DNA of 64,000 bases from Chloroflexota bacterium. GTDB lineage: Bacteria; Chloroflexota; Anaerolineae; J036; Brachytrichaceae. The translations under genes were made by a program, and so were the position numbers. Location of the stretch: contig JAUQQA010000005.1 in NCBI GenBank assembly GCA_030550095.1, forward strand, positions 23,603 through 87,602, read 5' to 3'. The notes under the pieces are model-generated. The model worked only from the letters and a program-made list of their open reading frames with translations. It had not been told where the DNA came from and ran no database searches. Shown here piece after piece: positions 34,448 through 42,720 of this stretch. Position 1 is the stretch's first letter. Every line of letters begins with the position of its first letter.

Positions 34448-36190
34448 TCACTTCAAGAAGTCCATCCCGCCACCTAGGGCTGCTGGCTGAATGATCGGGC
34501 GGCGCGTCATCTCGTTCAACGACTTGCCGGGCTGCACCATCGGGAAGACGTTGGTCTCCTTCTCCACCTGGAACTCGATCAGCACGGGGCCTTCGTGTTC
34601 GCGCGCGATGCGGATCGCCTCACGGGCTTCGGAGCGCGTGCGCGCGCGCAAGCCGCAGATGCCGTAGGCTTCGGCAAGCTTCACGAAGTCTGGCGTCCAC
34701 ATCTCGACCGCGGAGTAGCGCTTGTTGTGCATCAGCTCCTGCCACTGGCGCACCATGCCAAGGTAGTTGTTGTTGATGACGGCGATTTTGATGTCGAGCT
34801 TCTCCTGCACGATGGTGGCGAGCTCGGGAATGCTCATTTGGAAGCCGCCGTCGCCCACAATCGCCCACACTTCGTCCTGCGGGCGGCCGAGCTTGGCGCC
34901 GACCGCAGCGGGCACGCCAAAGCCCATTGCCCCCAAGCCGCCGCTGGTGATGAGCTGGTTCTTGCGCTTGTGCAGGAAGTATTGCGTTTCCCACATTTGA
35001 TGTTGACCGACGTCGGTGCACACGGTGCACTCGCCGTTGGTCTCCTCCCAGATCATGCGCATCACGTGCGGCGCCAGCAGCGTGTGATCGGGGAACTCGA
35101 CCTGCATGATGTCGTGCGCCTGCGTGTCGGCGCGCCACTCGTTGATTTGCTCCAACCAGGCGGGGTAGCTGCGTTTCTCGATCATCGGCGTCAGCTGACG
35201 GAGCACGTCTTTCAGATTGCCCACGATGCCCACATCTGCGGGCACGTTCTTGTTGATCTCCGCCGGGTCAATGTCCACGTGGATCACGCGCGCGTTCTTG
35301 GCGTAGGTCTTCAGGTTGCCCGTCACGCGGTCGTCGAAGCGCATGCCGAGCGCGATCAGAAGGTCGGCGTTGGCGATCGCCATGTTGACGTAGGCCTCGC
35401 CGTGCATGCCCATCATGCGCAGGTTGAGCGGGTGATCTTCGCTCAGCACGCCGATGCCCAAGAGCGTCGTGGCGACGGGGATGCCGCTCTTCTCGACGAA
35501 CTCGCGGAATTCCTCGTGTGCGTTGGCGTGCTTGATGCCTTGCCCGGCGAGGATGATCGGGCGGCGCGCGTTGTCAATGAGTTCTTTGGCGCGTTGCAGC
35601 AGCAGCGGCAAGTTCTGCTTGCCCATTGGCTTCACGGCGCGGTAGCCGCGCAGCTTGACTTCGGTGATAGGCTCGTAGTCGGTCATCTTCTGCTGCACGT
35701 CCTTGCAGATATCCACAAGCACAGGTCCAGGGCGACCAGTGCGCGCGATGTAAAACGCCTCTGCCAACACCTGCGGCAATTCCTCGACGTTCATGACGAG
35801 ATAGTTGTGCTTGGTGATCGGCAGCGTCACGCCCGTCACGTCGGTCTCTTGGAACGCGTCGGTGCCGACGAGGTGCGAAGCGACTTGACCCGTAATGGCG
35901 ACTACTGCCGAGGAGTCCATCATGGCGTTTGCCAAGCCCGTGACGAGGTTGAGCGCGCCGGGACCTGAGGTTGCCATGCACACGCCGACTTTGCCCGTGG
36001 CGCGGAAGTAAGCGTCGGCGGCGAAGGCGGCGTTCTCCTCATGACGCACAAGCACGTGCCGAATGCGATCCTGGTAATCCACGAGCGCGTCGTAGGTGGG
36101 CAAGATCGCGCCCCCAGGGTAACCGAACACGACCTCAACGCCTTGCTGAAGCAACGATTCCCAAATGATTTGAGCGCCTGTTAACTTCAT
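34448..36190 (-). CDS. ilvB: Acetolactate synthase, catalytic large subunit
   Basis: 580 residues, ThDP enzyme. Pyrimidine-binding domain with VFGYPGGAILPTYDAL and the activating Glu in RHEENAAFAADAYFRATG; central FAD-type domain; ThDP/Mg site in AIVGDGGFQMSIPELATIVQEKL with NNNYLGMVRQWQ. It makes acetolactate from pyruvate and acetohydroxybutyrate from pyruvate plus 2-oxobutyrate. AAGGAG precedes the ATG. It is the first structural gene after the attenuator at 36252-36279. Confidence 0.97.
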   Translation of the reverse strand: MKLTGAQIIWESLLQQGVEVVFGYPGGAILPTYDALVDYQDRIRHVLVRHEENAAFAADAYFRATGKVGVCMATSGPGALNLVTGLANAMMDSSAVVAITGQVASHLVGTDAFQETDVTGVTLPITKHNYLVMNVEELPQVLAEAFYIARTGRPGPVLVDICKDVQQKMTDYEPITEVKLRGYRAVKPMGKQNLPLLLQRAKELIDNARRPIILAGQGIKHANAHEEFREFVEKSGIPVATTLLGIGVLSEDHPLNLRMMGMHGEAYVNMAIANADLLIALGMRFDDRVTGNLKTYAKNARVIHVDIDPAEINKNVPADVGIVGNLKDVLRQLTPMIEKRSYPAWLEQINEWRADTQAHDIMQVEFPDHTLLAPHVMRMIWEETNGECTVCTDVGQHQMWETQYFLHKRKNQLITSGGLGAMGFGVPAAVGAKLGRPQDEVWAIVGDGGFQMSIPELATIVQEKLDIKIAVINNNYLGMVRQWQELMHNKRYSAVEMWTPDFVKLAEAYGICGLRARTRSEAREAIRIAREHEGPVLIEFQVEKETNVFPMVQPGKSLNEMTRRPIIQPAALGGGMDFLK

Positions 36191-36251
36191 GGTGAACTCC
36201 TTTCTCCCATCCGCATGAACGTCTTGCCTTCATGGCGTGCGAGAGGTAACG

Positions 36252-36281
36252 AAAAAGCCCTCCCGTTTAGGAGGGCTTCTT
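36252..36281 (-). terminator. Attenuator terminator of the ilv-leu operon
   Basis: On the minus strand AAGCCCTCC-TAAAC-GGGAGGGCTTTTT: a GC-rich stem with a U-tract, 62 nt before ilvB and 16 nt after the leader peptide stop. Its 5' half (TCCTAAACGGG) is exactly complementary to CCCGTTTAGGA inside the leader peptide gene, giving a mutually exclusive antiterminator. Confidence 0.9.
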
Positions 36282-36327
36282 CCAGTCGCGCGCTGCTCAC
36301 GCCTGGCACGTCGCCATCCTAAACGGG
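36262..36327 (-). promoter_or_regulatory. Antiterminator repeat of the ilv-leu attenuator
   Basis: A perfect 11-bp inverted repeat on the minus strand: CCCGTTTAGGA (36317-36327) and TCCTAAACGGG (36262-36272). The first copy lies in leader peptide codons, the second in the 5' arm and loop of the terminator. Pairing between them excludes the terminator. A competing earlier hairpin can form in 36334-36355 (TCCTCG with CGAGGA) across the last Leu/Val codons. Confidence 0.8.
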
Positions 36328-36392
36328 CGTTGGTCCTCGCCGCTAAGGACGAGGAGCGCAAGGACGACGACGACCAAGAGCAAGCTGTTCAT
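36297..36392 (-). CDS. ilvL: Leu/Val-rich attenuation leader peptide of the ilv-leu operon
   Basis: A 31-codon reading frame starts at the ATG at 36392, 13 nt after the -10 box. Residues 4-16 read LLLVVVVLALLVL, so 12 of 13 are leucine or valine, and there is no isoleucine. It ends ...MATCQA with TGA 16 nt before the terminator stem. This is the pattern of amino-acid-responsive leader peptides (ilvL, leuL): stalling at scarce Leu- or Val-tRNA lets the antiterminator form. The coding part after residue 20 supplies the antiterminator strand. There is almost no 5' leader, so initiation may be leaderless. Confidence 0.85.
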   Translation of the reverse strand: MNSLLLVVVVLALLVLSGEDQRPFRMATCQA

Positions 36393-36405
36393 GAAAGCTG
36401 CGCGC

Positions 36406-36434
36406 TTTATACAAGCTCCGCCAGGTCCTGTCAA
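36406..36434 (-). promoter_or_regulatory. Promoter of the ilv-leu operon
   Basis: On the minus strand TTGACA (36429-36434), 17-nt spacer, TATAAA (36406-36411): a near-consensus housekeeping promoter. The predicted start is about 36399, 6-7 nt before the leader peptide ATG. Confidence 0.88.
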
Positions 36435-36447
36435 CCGTTAAAATCAG

Positions 36448-36464
36448 CGCCTGTCATACAGGCG
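36448..36464. promoter_or_regulatory. GntR-type operator palindrome between the ilv operon and its divergent regulator
   Basis: CGCCTGT-CAT-ACAGGCG is a perfect 7-bp inverted repeat with a 3-nt centre. It contains GT-N3-AC, the core expected for FadR/GntR operators (TxGTxxxACxA). It lies 7 nt before the regulator ATG and 14 nt upstream of the ilv -35 box, so it could serve autoregulation and possibly control of the ilv operon. Confidence 0.65.
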
Positions 36465-36470
36465 GTTCCT

Positions 36471-37199
36471 ATGGGCACAGATCATGAAACGACCTCGCTT
36501 GTTGCGCGCGTGGCGGCGCAGATTGTGGAGCGCTTGGTGCATGACAAGGCACGCCCAGGCGACGTGTTGCCCGCAGAGGCGAAGCTCTCGGCTGAGTTCA
36601 ACGTCAGCCGCACGGTGGTGCGCGAGGCGCTGCGCTTTTTGGCAGGGCGCGGCTTCCTCACAATCGTCAATGGGCGTGGCGCGGTGGTGCAGCCGCTGAG
36701 CGAGACGTCGCTGAACGCTTACTTCACCCAAGCCGTTGCCATCGAGCAGGTTTCTTTGCGCGAGGTGATGGAGGTGCGAAAGCCGCTCGAGGTGCAGTGC
36801 GCGCGCCTCGCCGCGCAACGCCGAACGCTGGACCAACTCGACGCCATGCAATCGCTGGTGCAACAGATGCGCCGCAGCATCGGCAACCCCGACCGCTACG
36901 TTGAGCTCGACCGTGCGCTGCATCGCGCGATCGCCGAAGCGACAGGCAACGTGTTGTTGGCGCATCTCGTCGGCGCGCTGCGCGACGCGATCAACGTGCA
37001 AACGCACGAGATGCTCTACCGTCGCCGCGACCGCCAGCAGCTCGAGCGCGTACACGCGCTGCACGAAGCCATCGTCACCGAGATCGGCTATCGCAATCCT
37101 GATGCCGCTGCGCGCGCGATGGACGTGCACTTCAGCGAGGCGCTCATGTTCCTTGTGCAGCGCCAAGAAGAACAACGCCACGCGCCGCGTCGGCTATGA
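36471..37199 (+). CDS. FadR-subfamily GntR transcriptional regulator
   Basis: 242 residues from the ATG at 36471. Residues 10-75 are the GntR winged helix (LVARVAAQIVERLVHDKARPGDVLPAEAKLSAEFNVSRTVVREALRFLAGRGFLTIVNGRG). The rest is an FCD ligand domain with metal-binding candidates Asp and His in ELDRALHRAI, HALHEAI and DVHFSEAL. Such regulators sense small carboxylates or sugar acids. The divergent position and a perfect palindrome at 36448-36464 suggest autoregulation. Whether it governs the ilv-leu operon, and with which ligand, is not shown by sequence. Confidence 0.88.
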   Translation: MGTDHETTSLVARVAAQIVERLVHDKARPGDVLPAEAKLSAEFNVSRTVVREALRFLAGRGFLTIVNGRGAVVQPLSETSLNAYFTQAVAIEQVSLREVMEVRKPLEVQCARLAAQRRTLDQLDAMQSLVQQMRRSIGNPDRYVELDRALHRAIAEATGNVLLAHLVGALRDAINVQTHEMLYRRRDRQQLERVHALHEAIVTEIGYRNPDAAARAMDVHFSEALMFLVQRQEEQRHAPRRL

Positions 37200-37244
37200 G
37201 GGCGAGGAAAGCTTGCTAGAATGCAATCGAGGGCGTTGACGCCA

Positions 37245-37969
37245 ATGAGCAGGCAGCTAGAGCTTTTCGAGAAAGAGAAGACAGCACAAGCGAAGAGCGC
37301 CTGAAGGGATCACCACAAGCCAACTCATCTTCACAGCTTATGTTGGAACAAGCGAGGACCTGTTCCCCAAGATTCTTGCGCTTCATGTGCCAAGAGGCGC
37401 AGTCGTTGCCGATGTGACGTTTGGGAAGGGCATCTTCTGGAAACATGTGCCGAGAGATCACTACCGCTTGCTTCCTTCCGATATAACCACCGGGGTTGAC
37501 TGTCGAAATCTGCCCTATGCGGATGAGAGCATTGACTGCGTCGTTCTTGATCCGCCTTACATGGAGGGGTTATTTCGTCGTACTGAGGCGCAGCTTGCTG
37601 GCTCTGGAAGCTACGCTGCTTTTCGGGCAACTTACTCCAATGGTGAAGCTGTGGCTAGGGGGCCCAAGTACCATCAAGCGGTTCTCGACCCCTATTTCAA
37701 GGCTGGGCGTGAGGCGTATCGCGTGCTTCGTCCTCAAGGAGTGCTGATTGTCAAGTGGTCAAGATGAAGTGAGCGCAAATCGCCAGCATCTCACCCATGT
37801 TGAGATCATCAACGATTACCAGTCAATAGGGTTCTACGCTAAGGATTTGTTTGTGTTGGTGCGCCCCAACCGCCCAGCAGTCAGTCGCATGAAGAAGCAG
37901 GTGCATGCTCGCAAAAATCATTCCTATTTCATCGTGTTCGTCAAAGAAAGTTCAAGGAAGGCAACATGA
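37245..37969 (+). pseudogene. Type II DNA methyltransferase, broken by two frameshifts
   Basis: Three overlapping frames together make one methyltransferase. Frame one starts at the ATG at 37245 (MSRQLELFEKEKTAQAK) and stops at 37302-37304. The next frame carries TTSQLIFTAYVGTSEDLFPKIL and the SAM region ADVTFGKGIFW, then VVLDPPYMEG (the DPPY catalytic motif, near 37549), and stops at 37765-37767. The last frame carries [20 protein letters not shown] and [17 protein letters not shown] to 37969. Each junction needs one base removed, for example in AAGTGGTCAAG near 37757. The island is visibly less GC-rich than its flanks, suggesting acquisition followed by decay. The last frame overlaps the endonuclease start by ATGA. 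Confidence 0.8.
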
Positions 37970-38549
37970 CTTTCATCGAGGAATGGCAAATCACGCTTGA
38001 TCAACTCGATTCAATCCTGCGTGAGCGCCCCAGCTTGAGAGGAATGCTCCTTGGGTTTGTGGCAGAATACAAATTGACAGAGATATGGTTTGCTGGAAAT
38101 CCTGAGATTAAAAATTTGCAGCGTTTTGACAATCATGTAAGACGGGAACAAGGGGACTTCGGATTCGTTTACAAAGGCGTACCCATAGTTGTGCAGGTCA
38201 AATCGCTCCAGCGAGGCTCAATCAAGAAAACCAAAGAGGGCTTTAAGGCGCGTTTCCAACGCGATGCAAGCGACCGCAGGAACATCCTGCTTCCCAATGG
38301 GCAAACGGTAGAGACCACTTGTTTGCAGGTGAGCAGCTTCGACTTGCTGGCAGTGAACCTGTTCGATGCTCTGAATCGTTGGGAGTTTGCTTTCGCCTGC
38401 CGCGCTGGAGAGGATATGATGCACAAGTGCGTGAGTGGTTGCTGGCGACGACGATGACGCTTCAGTACCCATTGCGCTCTCCCTTCCAGAGTGATCCTTT
38501 CTCGCTTCTTGACCGCATCGCTGCGGAGAAAAACCGCGCGCGCAGCTAG
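37966..38549 (+). pseudogene. Restriction endonuclease partner, frameshifted near its C-terminus
   Basis: The first 160 or so codons (ATG at 37966) give a PD-(D/E)xK-like core: QGDFGFVYKGVPIVVQVKS, with Asp and a QxK triad. It is followed by a segment FQRDASDRRNILLPNGQTVETTCLQVSSFDLLAVNLFDAL common in restriction endonucleases. At about 38390-38400 one base appears to be missing: the frame runs to a stop at 38457, while the next frame continues LPRWRGYDAQVREWLLATTMTLQYPL up to 38549. The specificity is unknown. The shortened protein might still fold, but the pair methyltransferase is broken too. Confidence 0.65.
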
Positions 38550-38554
38550 CCCCC

Positions 38555-38560
38555 TATAAT
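38555..38560 (+). promoter_or_regulatory. -10 box (TATAAT) of the sugar transferase gene
   Basis: Consensus TATAAT ending 12 nt before the ATG at 38573 with no Shine-Dalgarno sequence between. Confidence 0.5.
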
Positions 38561-38572
38561 CACCTGCTGACC

Positions 38573-40030
38573 ATGCAACACGCGCTTGCGCAGCCTACGA
38601 CGACGCAAACCATTACGCAACGTCGGCGCCTTCAGACGTGGATCACGCTCTCGCTGGTGGTGCTGGATGCGCTCAGCGTGGTGCTCGGGTTCTACGCGGC
38701 GTATTGGTTGCGCCTTGCGTTGCCGTTCCCGACCGAGGCGCAAAACGTCCCGCCGTTCGTGGCGTTCTTGCCTTTGCTTGCTGTGCAGGTGGGCGCGATC
38801 CTCGGCGCTTTCTTTTTCGCGCGCATGTATCACCGTCAGCGCATTCGCTATGGCGCTGATGATCTTGCCGCGATCTTCTCGGCAGTTTCGATCGGCACGT
38901 TGGCGAGCATCGCCTTCGCCACCTTCTGGCGCAACCCGCAGTTTGAGATCACCGACGCGCCGCGCGTGATGATCATCTACGCCTGGTTGTTGACGATCGC
39001 CATCGCAGTGGTATTGCGCGCAGCGCATATGCAGGTGCAGCGCGCGCTCCACGCGCGCGGCATGGGGCGCACGCGCGTGGTAGTGGTGGGCAGTGGTGAG
39101 CCTGCGCATACGGTGTTGCATCGCTTGCTCAGCATGCCGCGCCTCGGCTACGACGTGCTCGGGTTGGTGCCGTGGAACGGCTATCGCCCCGAGCTGCCCG
39201 TGAATCTCTTGGGCGGGTTGGAAGACCTCGCGGCACTGGTGCGCAGCGGCGTGGTGGACGAGGTGATCATCGCCTTGCCCGAAGCCGATAGCGAGACATT
39301 GCTGCGCATCATCGAGCACTGCGACCGCAGCACGATCAGCATCAAGGTTCTGCCCGACCAGTTCCAGATCATGGCGGGTCAGCTCAGCATTAGCGAGTTG
39401 GGGGGCTTGCCGCTGCTCAACATGCGCGATGTCGCCTTGCGTGGCTGGAAGGTGACGCTCAAGCGGGCAATGGACATCGTGGGCAGCGCGGTGGGGTTGG
39501 TGTTGCTCTCGCCGCTGATGTTCCTCATCGCGCTGCTGATCAAGATTGATTCGCCGGGGCCAGCGCTGTTCTCGCAGGAGCGCATGGGGCTTGACGGCAA
39601 GCGGTTCTACATGCTGAAGTTCCGCACCATGCGCGTAGATGCAGAGAAAGACGGCCCAGGCTGGACGCGCAAAGACGACCCGCGCCGCACGCGCGTCGGC
39701 GCTATCTTGCGCCGCACCAACCTCGACGAGTTGCCGCAGTTGATCAACGTCCTGCTCGGTGAGATGAGCTTGGTCGGTCCGCGCCCCGAGCGCCCCATCT
39801 ACGTCGAGGAGTTCCGCAAGCGCATCCCGCGCTACATGGAGCGTCACCGCGAGAAGGCAGGCATGACCGGCTGGGCGCAAGTCAACGGCTTGCGCGGCGA
39901 TACCTCCATCGAGGAGCGCACGAAGTACGACCTCTGGTACATCGAGAACTGGTCGGTTTGGCTCGACATCAAGATCATCTTGCTTACCATCTGGCAAGCG
40001 CTCACTGGGCGCAGCGAGAACGCCTACTGA
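38573..40030 (+). CDS. Undecaprenyl-phosphate sugar phosphotransferase (WbaP/WcaJ family)
   Basis: 485 residues. Four N-terminal transmembrane helices (about 20-150), a CoA-binding-like Rossmann domain ([19 protein letters not shown]), a fifth membrane helix, and the C-terminal bacterial sugar transferase domain with [80 protein letters not shown] and [14 protein letters not shown]. It transfers a sugar-1-phosphate from a UDP-sugar to undecaprenyl phosphate to start exopolysaccharide or capsule assembly. No glycosyltransferases are adjacent, so the polymer is unknown. Confidence 0.93.
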   Translation: MQHALAQPTTTQTITQRRRLQTWITLSLVVLDALSVVLGFYAAYWLRLALPFPTEAQNVPPFVAFLPLLAVQVGAILGAFFFARMYHRQRIRYGADDLAAIFSAVSIGTLASIAFATFWRNPQFEITDAPRVMIIYAWLLTIAIAVVLRAAHMQVQRALHARGMGRTRVVVVGSGEPAHTVLHRLLSMPRLGYDVLGLVPWNGYRPELPVNLLGGLEDLAALVRSGVVDEVIIALPEADSETLLRIIEHCDRSTISIKVLPDQFQIMAGQLSISELGGLPLLNMRDVALRGWKVTLKRAMDIVGSAVGLVLLSPLMFLIALLIKIDSPGPALFSQERMGLDGKRFYMLKFRTMRVDAEKDGPGWTRKDDPRRTRVGAILRRTNLDELPQLINVLLGEMSLVGPRPERPIYVEEFRKRIPRYMERHREKAGMTGWAQVNGLRGDTSIEERTKYDLWYIENWSVWLDIKIILLTIWQALTGRSENAY

Positions 40031-40062
40031 AATAGCACGAGCCTTTGTGGGGTCGGCGCTGC

Positions 40063-40068
40063 TACAAT
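40063..40068 (+). promoter_or_regulatory. -10 box (TACAAT) of the 40078 gene
   Basis: TACAAT ends 9 nt before the GTG at 40078; no ribosome-binding site is seen. Confidence 0.4.
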
Positions 40069-40077
40069 CCGCGCAGC

Positions 40078-40773
40078 GTGTCTGAGCTGATTCGATTGCT
40101 TGAGCGTCTCTCGCAGCTTGCGGTCGTGCCCTTGTTGGCGGTGCTGGCGCTTGCTGTGTTGGCGGTGGCGGTGGTGCACAACTGGCGCATCGCGCTCCCT
40201 GCGATGGTGGTGCACTACGTTGCTGTTGCGGCGTTGCTCGTGCGCGTGATTGACCCCGCCGTAGTGCTCATCGAGCTTGTCGCTGGCATCGTCACGTGCA
40301 TCGCGCTGATCGTAGCGTCGGTAGGTGCTGATAATCTCCAACGCGCGGTGGGCGTCCCAAGCGCGGCGGAGCGCTTGCAACAACCGAACTGGGTGCAAGT
40401 GCCGGCGCAGCTAACGTTGCGCGCTACCGCTGCGGTGATTGTCGGCGCGGCAATGACGGGGATGGCAGGGCGTTTCCCCTTGCCCGGTGTGCCGCTTGTG
40501 TTCGTCCTAAGTGCGTATCTTCTCTTCGGCGTGGGCTTGCTGGTGATCGTCACTTCGTTTGAAGCGCTGAACGGCGGGCTTGGGGTCTTGTTGATGCTCT
40601 CTGCCTTTGCGGTGGCTTACATCCCTTTGGAGCCGAGCGTGAGCGTCGGCGTGTTGCTAGGCGCGATCACGTTGTTGGTTGGCATCGCGGTTGCGTTCCT
40701 TGTGCTCGCTGAGGGTGGCCGGGAAGAAGCCGCGCATGCTCCGCTCGCTGAGCGCTCAGAATCTCGCGCGTGA
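40078..40773 (+). CDS. Seven-helix membrane protein of unknown function
   Basis: 231 residues from the GTG at 40078; an in-frame upstream ATG at 40045 would overlap the promoter. Hydrophobic helices run at about residues 13-38, 40-60, 62-82, 122-142, 145-170, 172-190 and 195-215, ending in a charged tail (EGGREEAAHAPLAERSESRA). I do not recognise a family. It overlaps the following NuoN-like gene by GTGA at 40770, and both are membrane proteins, so the two may form one complex, perhaps a reduced antiporter-type module. Confidence 0.55.
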   Translation: MSELIRLLERLSQLAVVPLLAVLALAVLAVAVVHNWRIALPAMVVHYVAVAALLVRVIDPAVVLIELVAGIVTCIALIVASVGADNLQRAVGVPSAAERLQQPNWVQVPAQLTLRATAAVIVGAAMTGMAGRFPLPGVPLVFVLSAYLLFGVGLLVIVTSFEALNGGLGVLLMLSAFAVAYIPLEPSVSVGVLLGAITLLVGIAVAFLVLAEGGREEAAHAPLAERSESRA

Positions 40774-42134
40774 CGTCTCTTGTGATCTCTGCCGCGCCGA
40801 TCGTGATCGCGCTGCCGCTTGTAGCTGGAGCGCTCACGCTCTTTTTGCGGCGTTGGCCTTGGGCGGAAGGTGGTCTGGCTGCGCTCGCTAGCGCGCTTGC
40901 AGCAGCGCTTCTTGTCGTGGCGCGCGATGCGCCGTTGAACTTAGGCTTGGTGGTGATAGACCCGAGCGCGCCTTTGTTTGTGCTTGGGCGCACGTTGCAG
41001 CTCGAGGCAAACACGCAATTGATCCTGGCGGCGCTCTTTGCAGGCACAGCGCCTGTCCTTGCTGTAGCTGCGGCGTTGCCTCGGCAAGGTGTGTTTTTCT
41101 ACCCGCTTGTTTTGGGTGTGCTCAGCGCGTTTGCGGCGAGCTTAATGGTGCGCCCACTCCTGTTCGGCGCGTTGGCGATAGAAGCAGCGGCTGCGTTCAC
41201 TGCGGTGTTGATCCAAGCCGACCGCCAGGGCGCGCGCTCAACGCAGGGCGCCGTGCGCTACCTTGTGAGCGCGACGCTGGCGCTGCCGATGTTTTTCCTC
41301 GCGTTTTGGCTCGCAGAGCGCACGCCCGCGCTTGAGGGTGATGCGACATCGTTGTCCGTGGCATTGCTTTTGCTCGGAAACGGCTTGCTCTTGGGCGCGA
41401 TTCCCCTGTACAGTTGGCTCCATGCCGTGGCGAAGGACGCGCCGCCGATTGTGGTGTCAACCGTGGCTGTGGTCGTGCTTGGCGCGGCGCAGGCGTGGCT
41501 ATTGCGGCTTTGGGATGTGCTCGCGTGGTTTCAAAGCGCTGCTGGGGCGCGCTTCGCCTTGCTCTTGAGTGCGCAGGTGATCTGGGCTGGTGTTGTGTTG
41601 ATCGCGTGGGCGCAGCGGAGCTGGGCGCGGCTGATGGCGTGTGCGCTGTTTTTGGAAGTGGGTGCCGCGCTATGGTCAGCGGGCGTCGGCAGGGTGGGTG
41701 CCGAAGCGGCGTTCAGCATTGCGGCGCGCGGATTAGTGTTTGCTGCTTTGGGGGCCGGATTGCACCTCTTACGGCCGCAGCCATGCGCGGAGGGCGGCGT
41801 TTGCTACGCGCGCGAGCCGTTGTTGCTTGCGTTGATCGGCTTCATGGCGCTTGCAGGGGCGCCGGGCACAATAGGATTTGCTGTGCGTTGGTTGCTCGTG
41901 CGTGCCTCGATGGAAAGCGGTGTGGAAACTGCGGGGCTTGTAGCGCTTGCTGGAGCGAGCCTGGTGCTCGGCGCCTTGCGCACTGCGCTGCCGATGTTGC
42001 GCTGCCCAGCGCCGAGCGCACCACCAGCGAAAGAGGCGCGCCTCACGCGCCTTCTCGTCGGGGTTGCCATCGTGTTGCTGGTGGGGTTCGGGCTTTTGCC
42101 CTCACCGCTCTTCTTTGGGTCTATCCCGCGTTGA
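40770..42134 (+). CDS. NuoN/MrpD-like membrane protein lacking the TM7 lysine
   Basis: 454 residues, about 13 membrane helices. The antiporter-like fold shows as FGALAIEAAAAF (the conserved Glu of TM5) and GNGLLLGAIPLYSWLHAVAKDAPPIVVSTVAVVVLGAAQAWLLR, which aligns with the KxxAxPxHxWxPxAxxxAP segment of NuoN, NuoL and MrpD. There the proton-relaying Lys of TM7 is Leu and the His is Tyr, while LAGAPGTIGF near the end is also typical. It is probably a non-pumping or repurposed relative; no other complex I or Mrp gene is present. It starts with GTG overlapping the previous stop. Confidence 0.65.
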   Translation: MTSLVISAAPIVIALPLVAGALTLFLRRWPWAEGGLAALASALAAALLVVARDAPLNLGLVVIDPSAPLFVLGRTLQLEANTQLILAALFAGTAPVLAVAAALPRQGVFFYPLVLGVLSAFAASLMVRPLLFGALAIEAAAAFTAVLIQADRQGARSTQGAVRYLVSATLALPMFFLAFWLAERTPALEGDATSLSVALLLLGNGLLLGAIPLYSWLHAVAKDAPPIVVSTVAVVVLGAAQAWLLRLWDVLAWFQSAAGARFALLLSAQVIWAGVVLIAWAQRSWARLMACALFLEVGAALWSAGVGRVGAEAAFSIAARGLVFAALGAGLHLLRPQPCAEGGVCYAREPLLLALIGFMALAGAPGTIGFAVRWLLVRASMESGVETAGLVALAGASLVLGALRTALPMLRCPAPSAPPAKEARLTRLLVGVAIVLLVGFGLLPSPLFFGSIPR

Positions 42135-42288
42135 TTGGCTGCGCAACGCGCTTCTCGTCTTTGTTTTGTGGGGGATTCTTGAGCGAAACGGTTGCATCTT
42201 TTGGGCGCTGCATGTATCATCCGTGGCAAGGAGTGGGTCAAAGTGGTGAAACGTGGGAGCGTTCTCAACTTTGCCTGCGCCTCTACCC

Positions 42289-42717
42289 ATGTTTCTTGGC
42301 GAGTTCATGCACGCCCTCGACGACAAGCATCGCCTCACCTTGCCGGCGAAGTTTCGCACGCGCTTTGCGTCAGGCGTGGTGATCACGGCAGGTCCTGGTC
42401 CGTTTTTGCTCGTTTACCCACTCGATGAGTTCAACGTGCTTTTCGAGAAGGTGAGCGCGCTTTCGCTGATGGACACAGAGGCGGCTGCGCTGCGCCGCCT
42501 GTTGTTCTCCAGCGCGTTCGATGCTGTGCCCGATAAGCAAAACCGCGTGGTGCTGCCGCAGCCGTTGCGCGAGCACGCGCAGCTCGCCGATGCTGCGGTT
42601 GTGGTAGGGGCGGGGCGCTTCCTAGAGGTGTGGAACCCGAAAACATGGGAGCAAGTGCGGCAAGCATTGCGTGAGCGCGCCGCCGATCCGAACCTGTGGG
42701 TGCGCTTGGGAGTGTAG
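42289..42717 (+). CDS. mraZ: Transcriptional regulator/cell-division protein MraZ
   Basis: 142 residues from the ATG at 42289, chosen because family members start MFLGEFxHxLDDKxRLxLPAKFR as seen here; a GTG at 42253 is in frame but upstream of that consensus. Two AbrB-type repeats are present: DDKHRLTLPAKFRTRF and, later, PDKQNRVVLPQPLREHA. It binds DNA repeats upstream of the dcw cluster in other bacteria and opens the cluster here, directly followed by rsmH. Confidence 0.95.
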   Translation: MFLGEFMHALDDKHRLTLPAKFRTRFASGVVITAGPGPFLLVYPLDEFNVLFEKVSALSLMDTEAAALRRLLFSSAFDAVPDKQNRVVLPQPLREHAQLADAAVVVGAGRFLEVWNPKTWEQVRQALRERAADPNLWVRLGV

Positions 42718-42720
42718 GCC

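Noticed and set aside
34595..35968. 457-codon plus-strand open frame opposite ilvB
   Set aside because: Antisense shadow of a clear acetolactate synthase; His/Val/Leu-rich product without motifs.
36190..36400. T-box leader for the ilv operon
   Set aside because: No T-box sequence (TGGNACCGCG-like) is present; the Leu/Val leader peptide explains the structure.
42253..42288. Upstream GTG start for mraZ
   Set aside because: Family proteins begin at MFLGEF; the extra 12 residues have no counterpart and no fitting ribosome-binding site.
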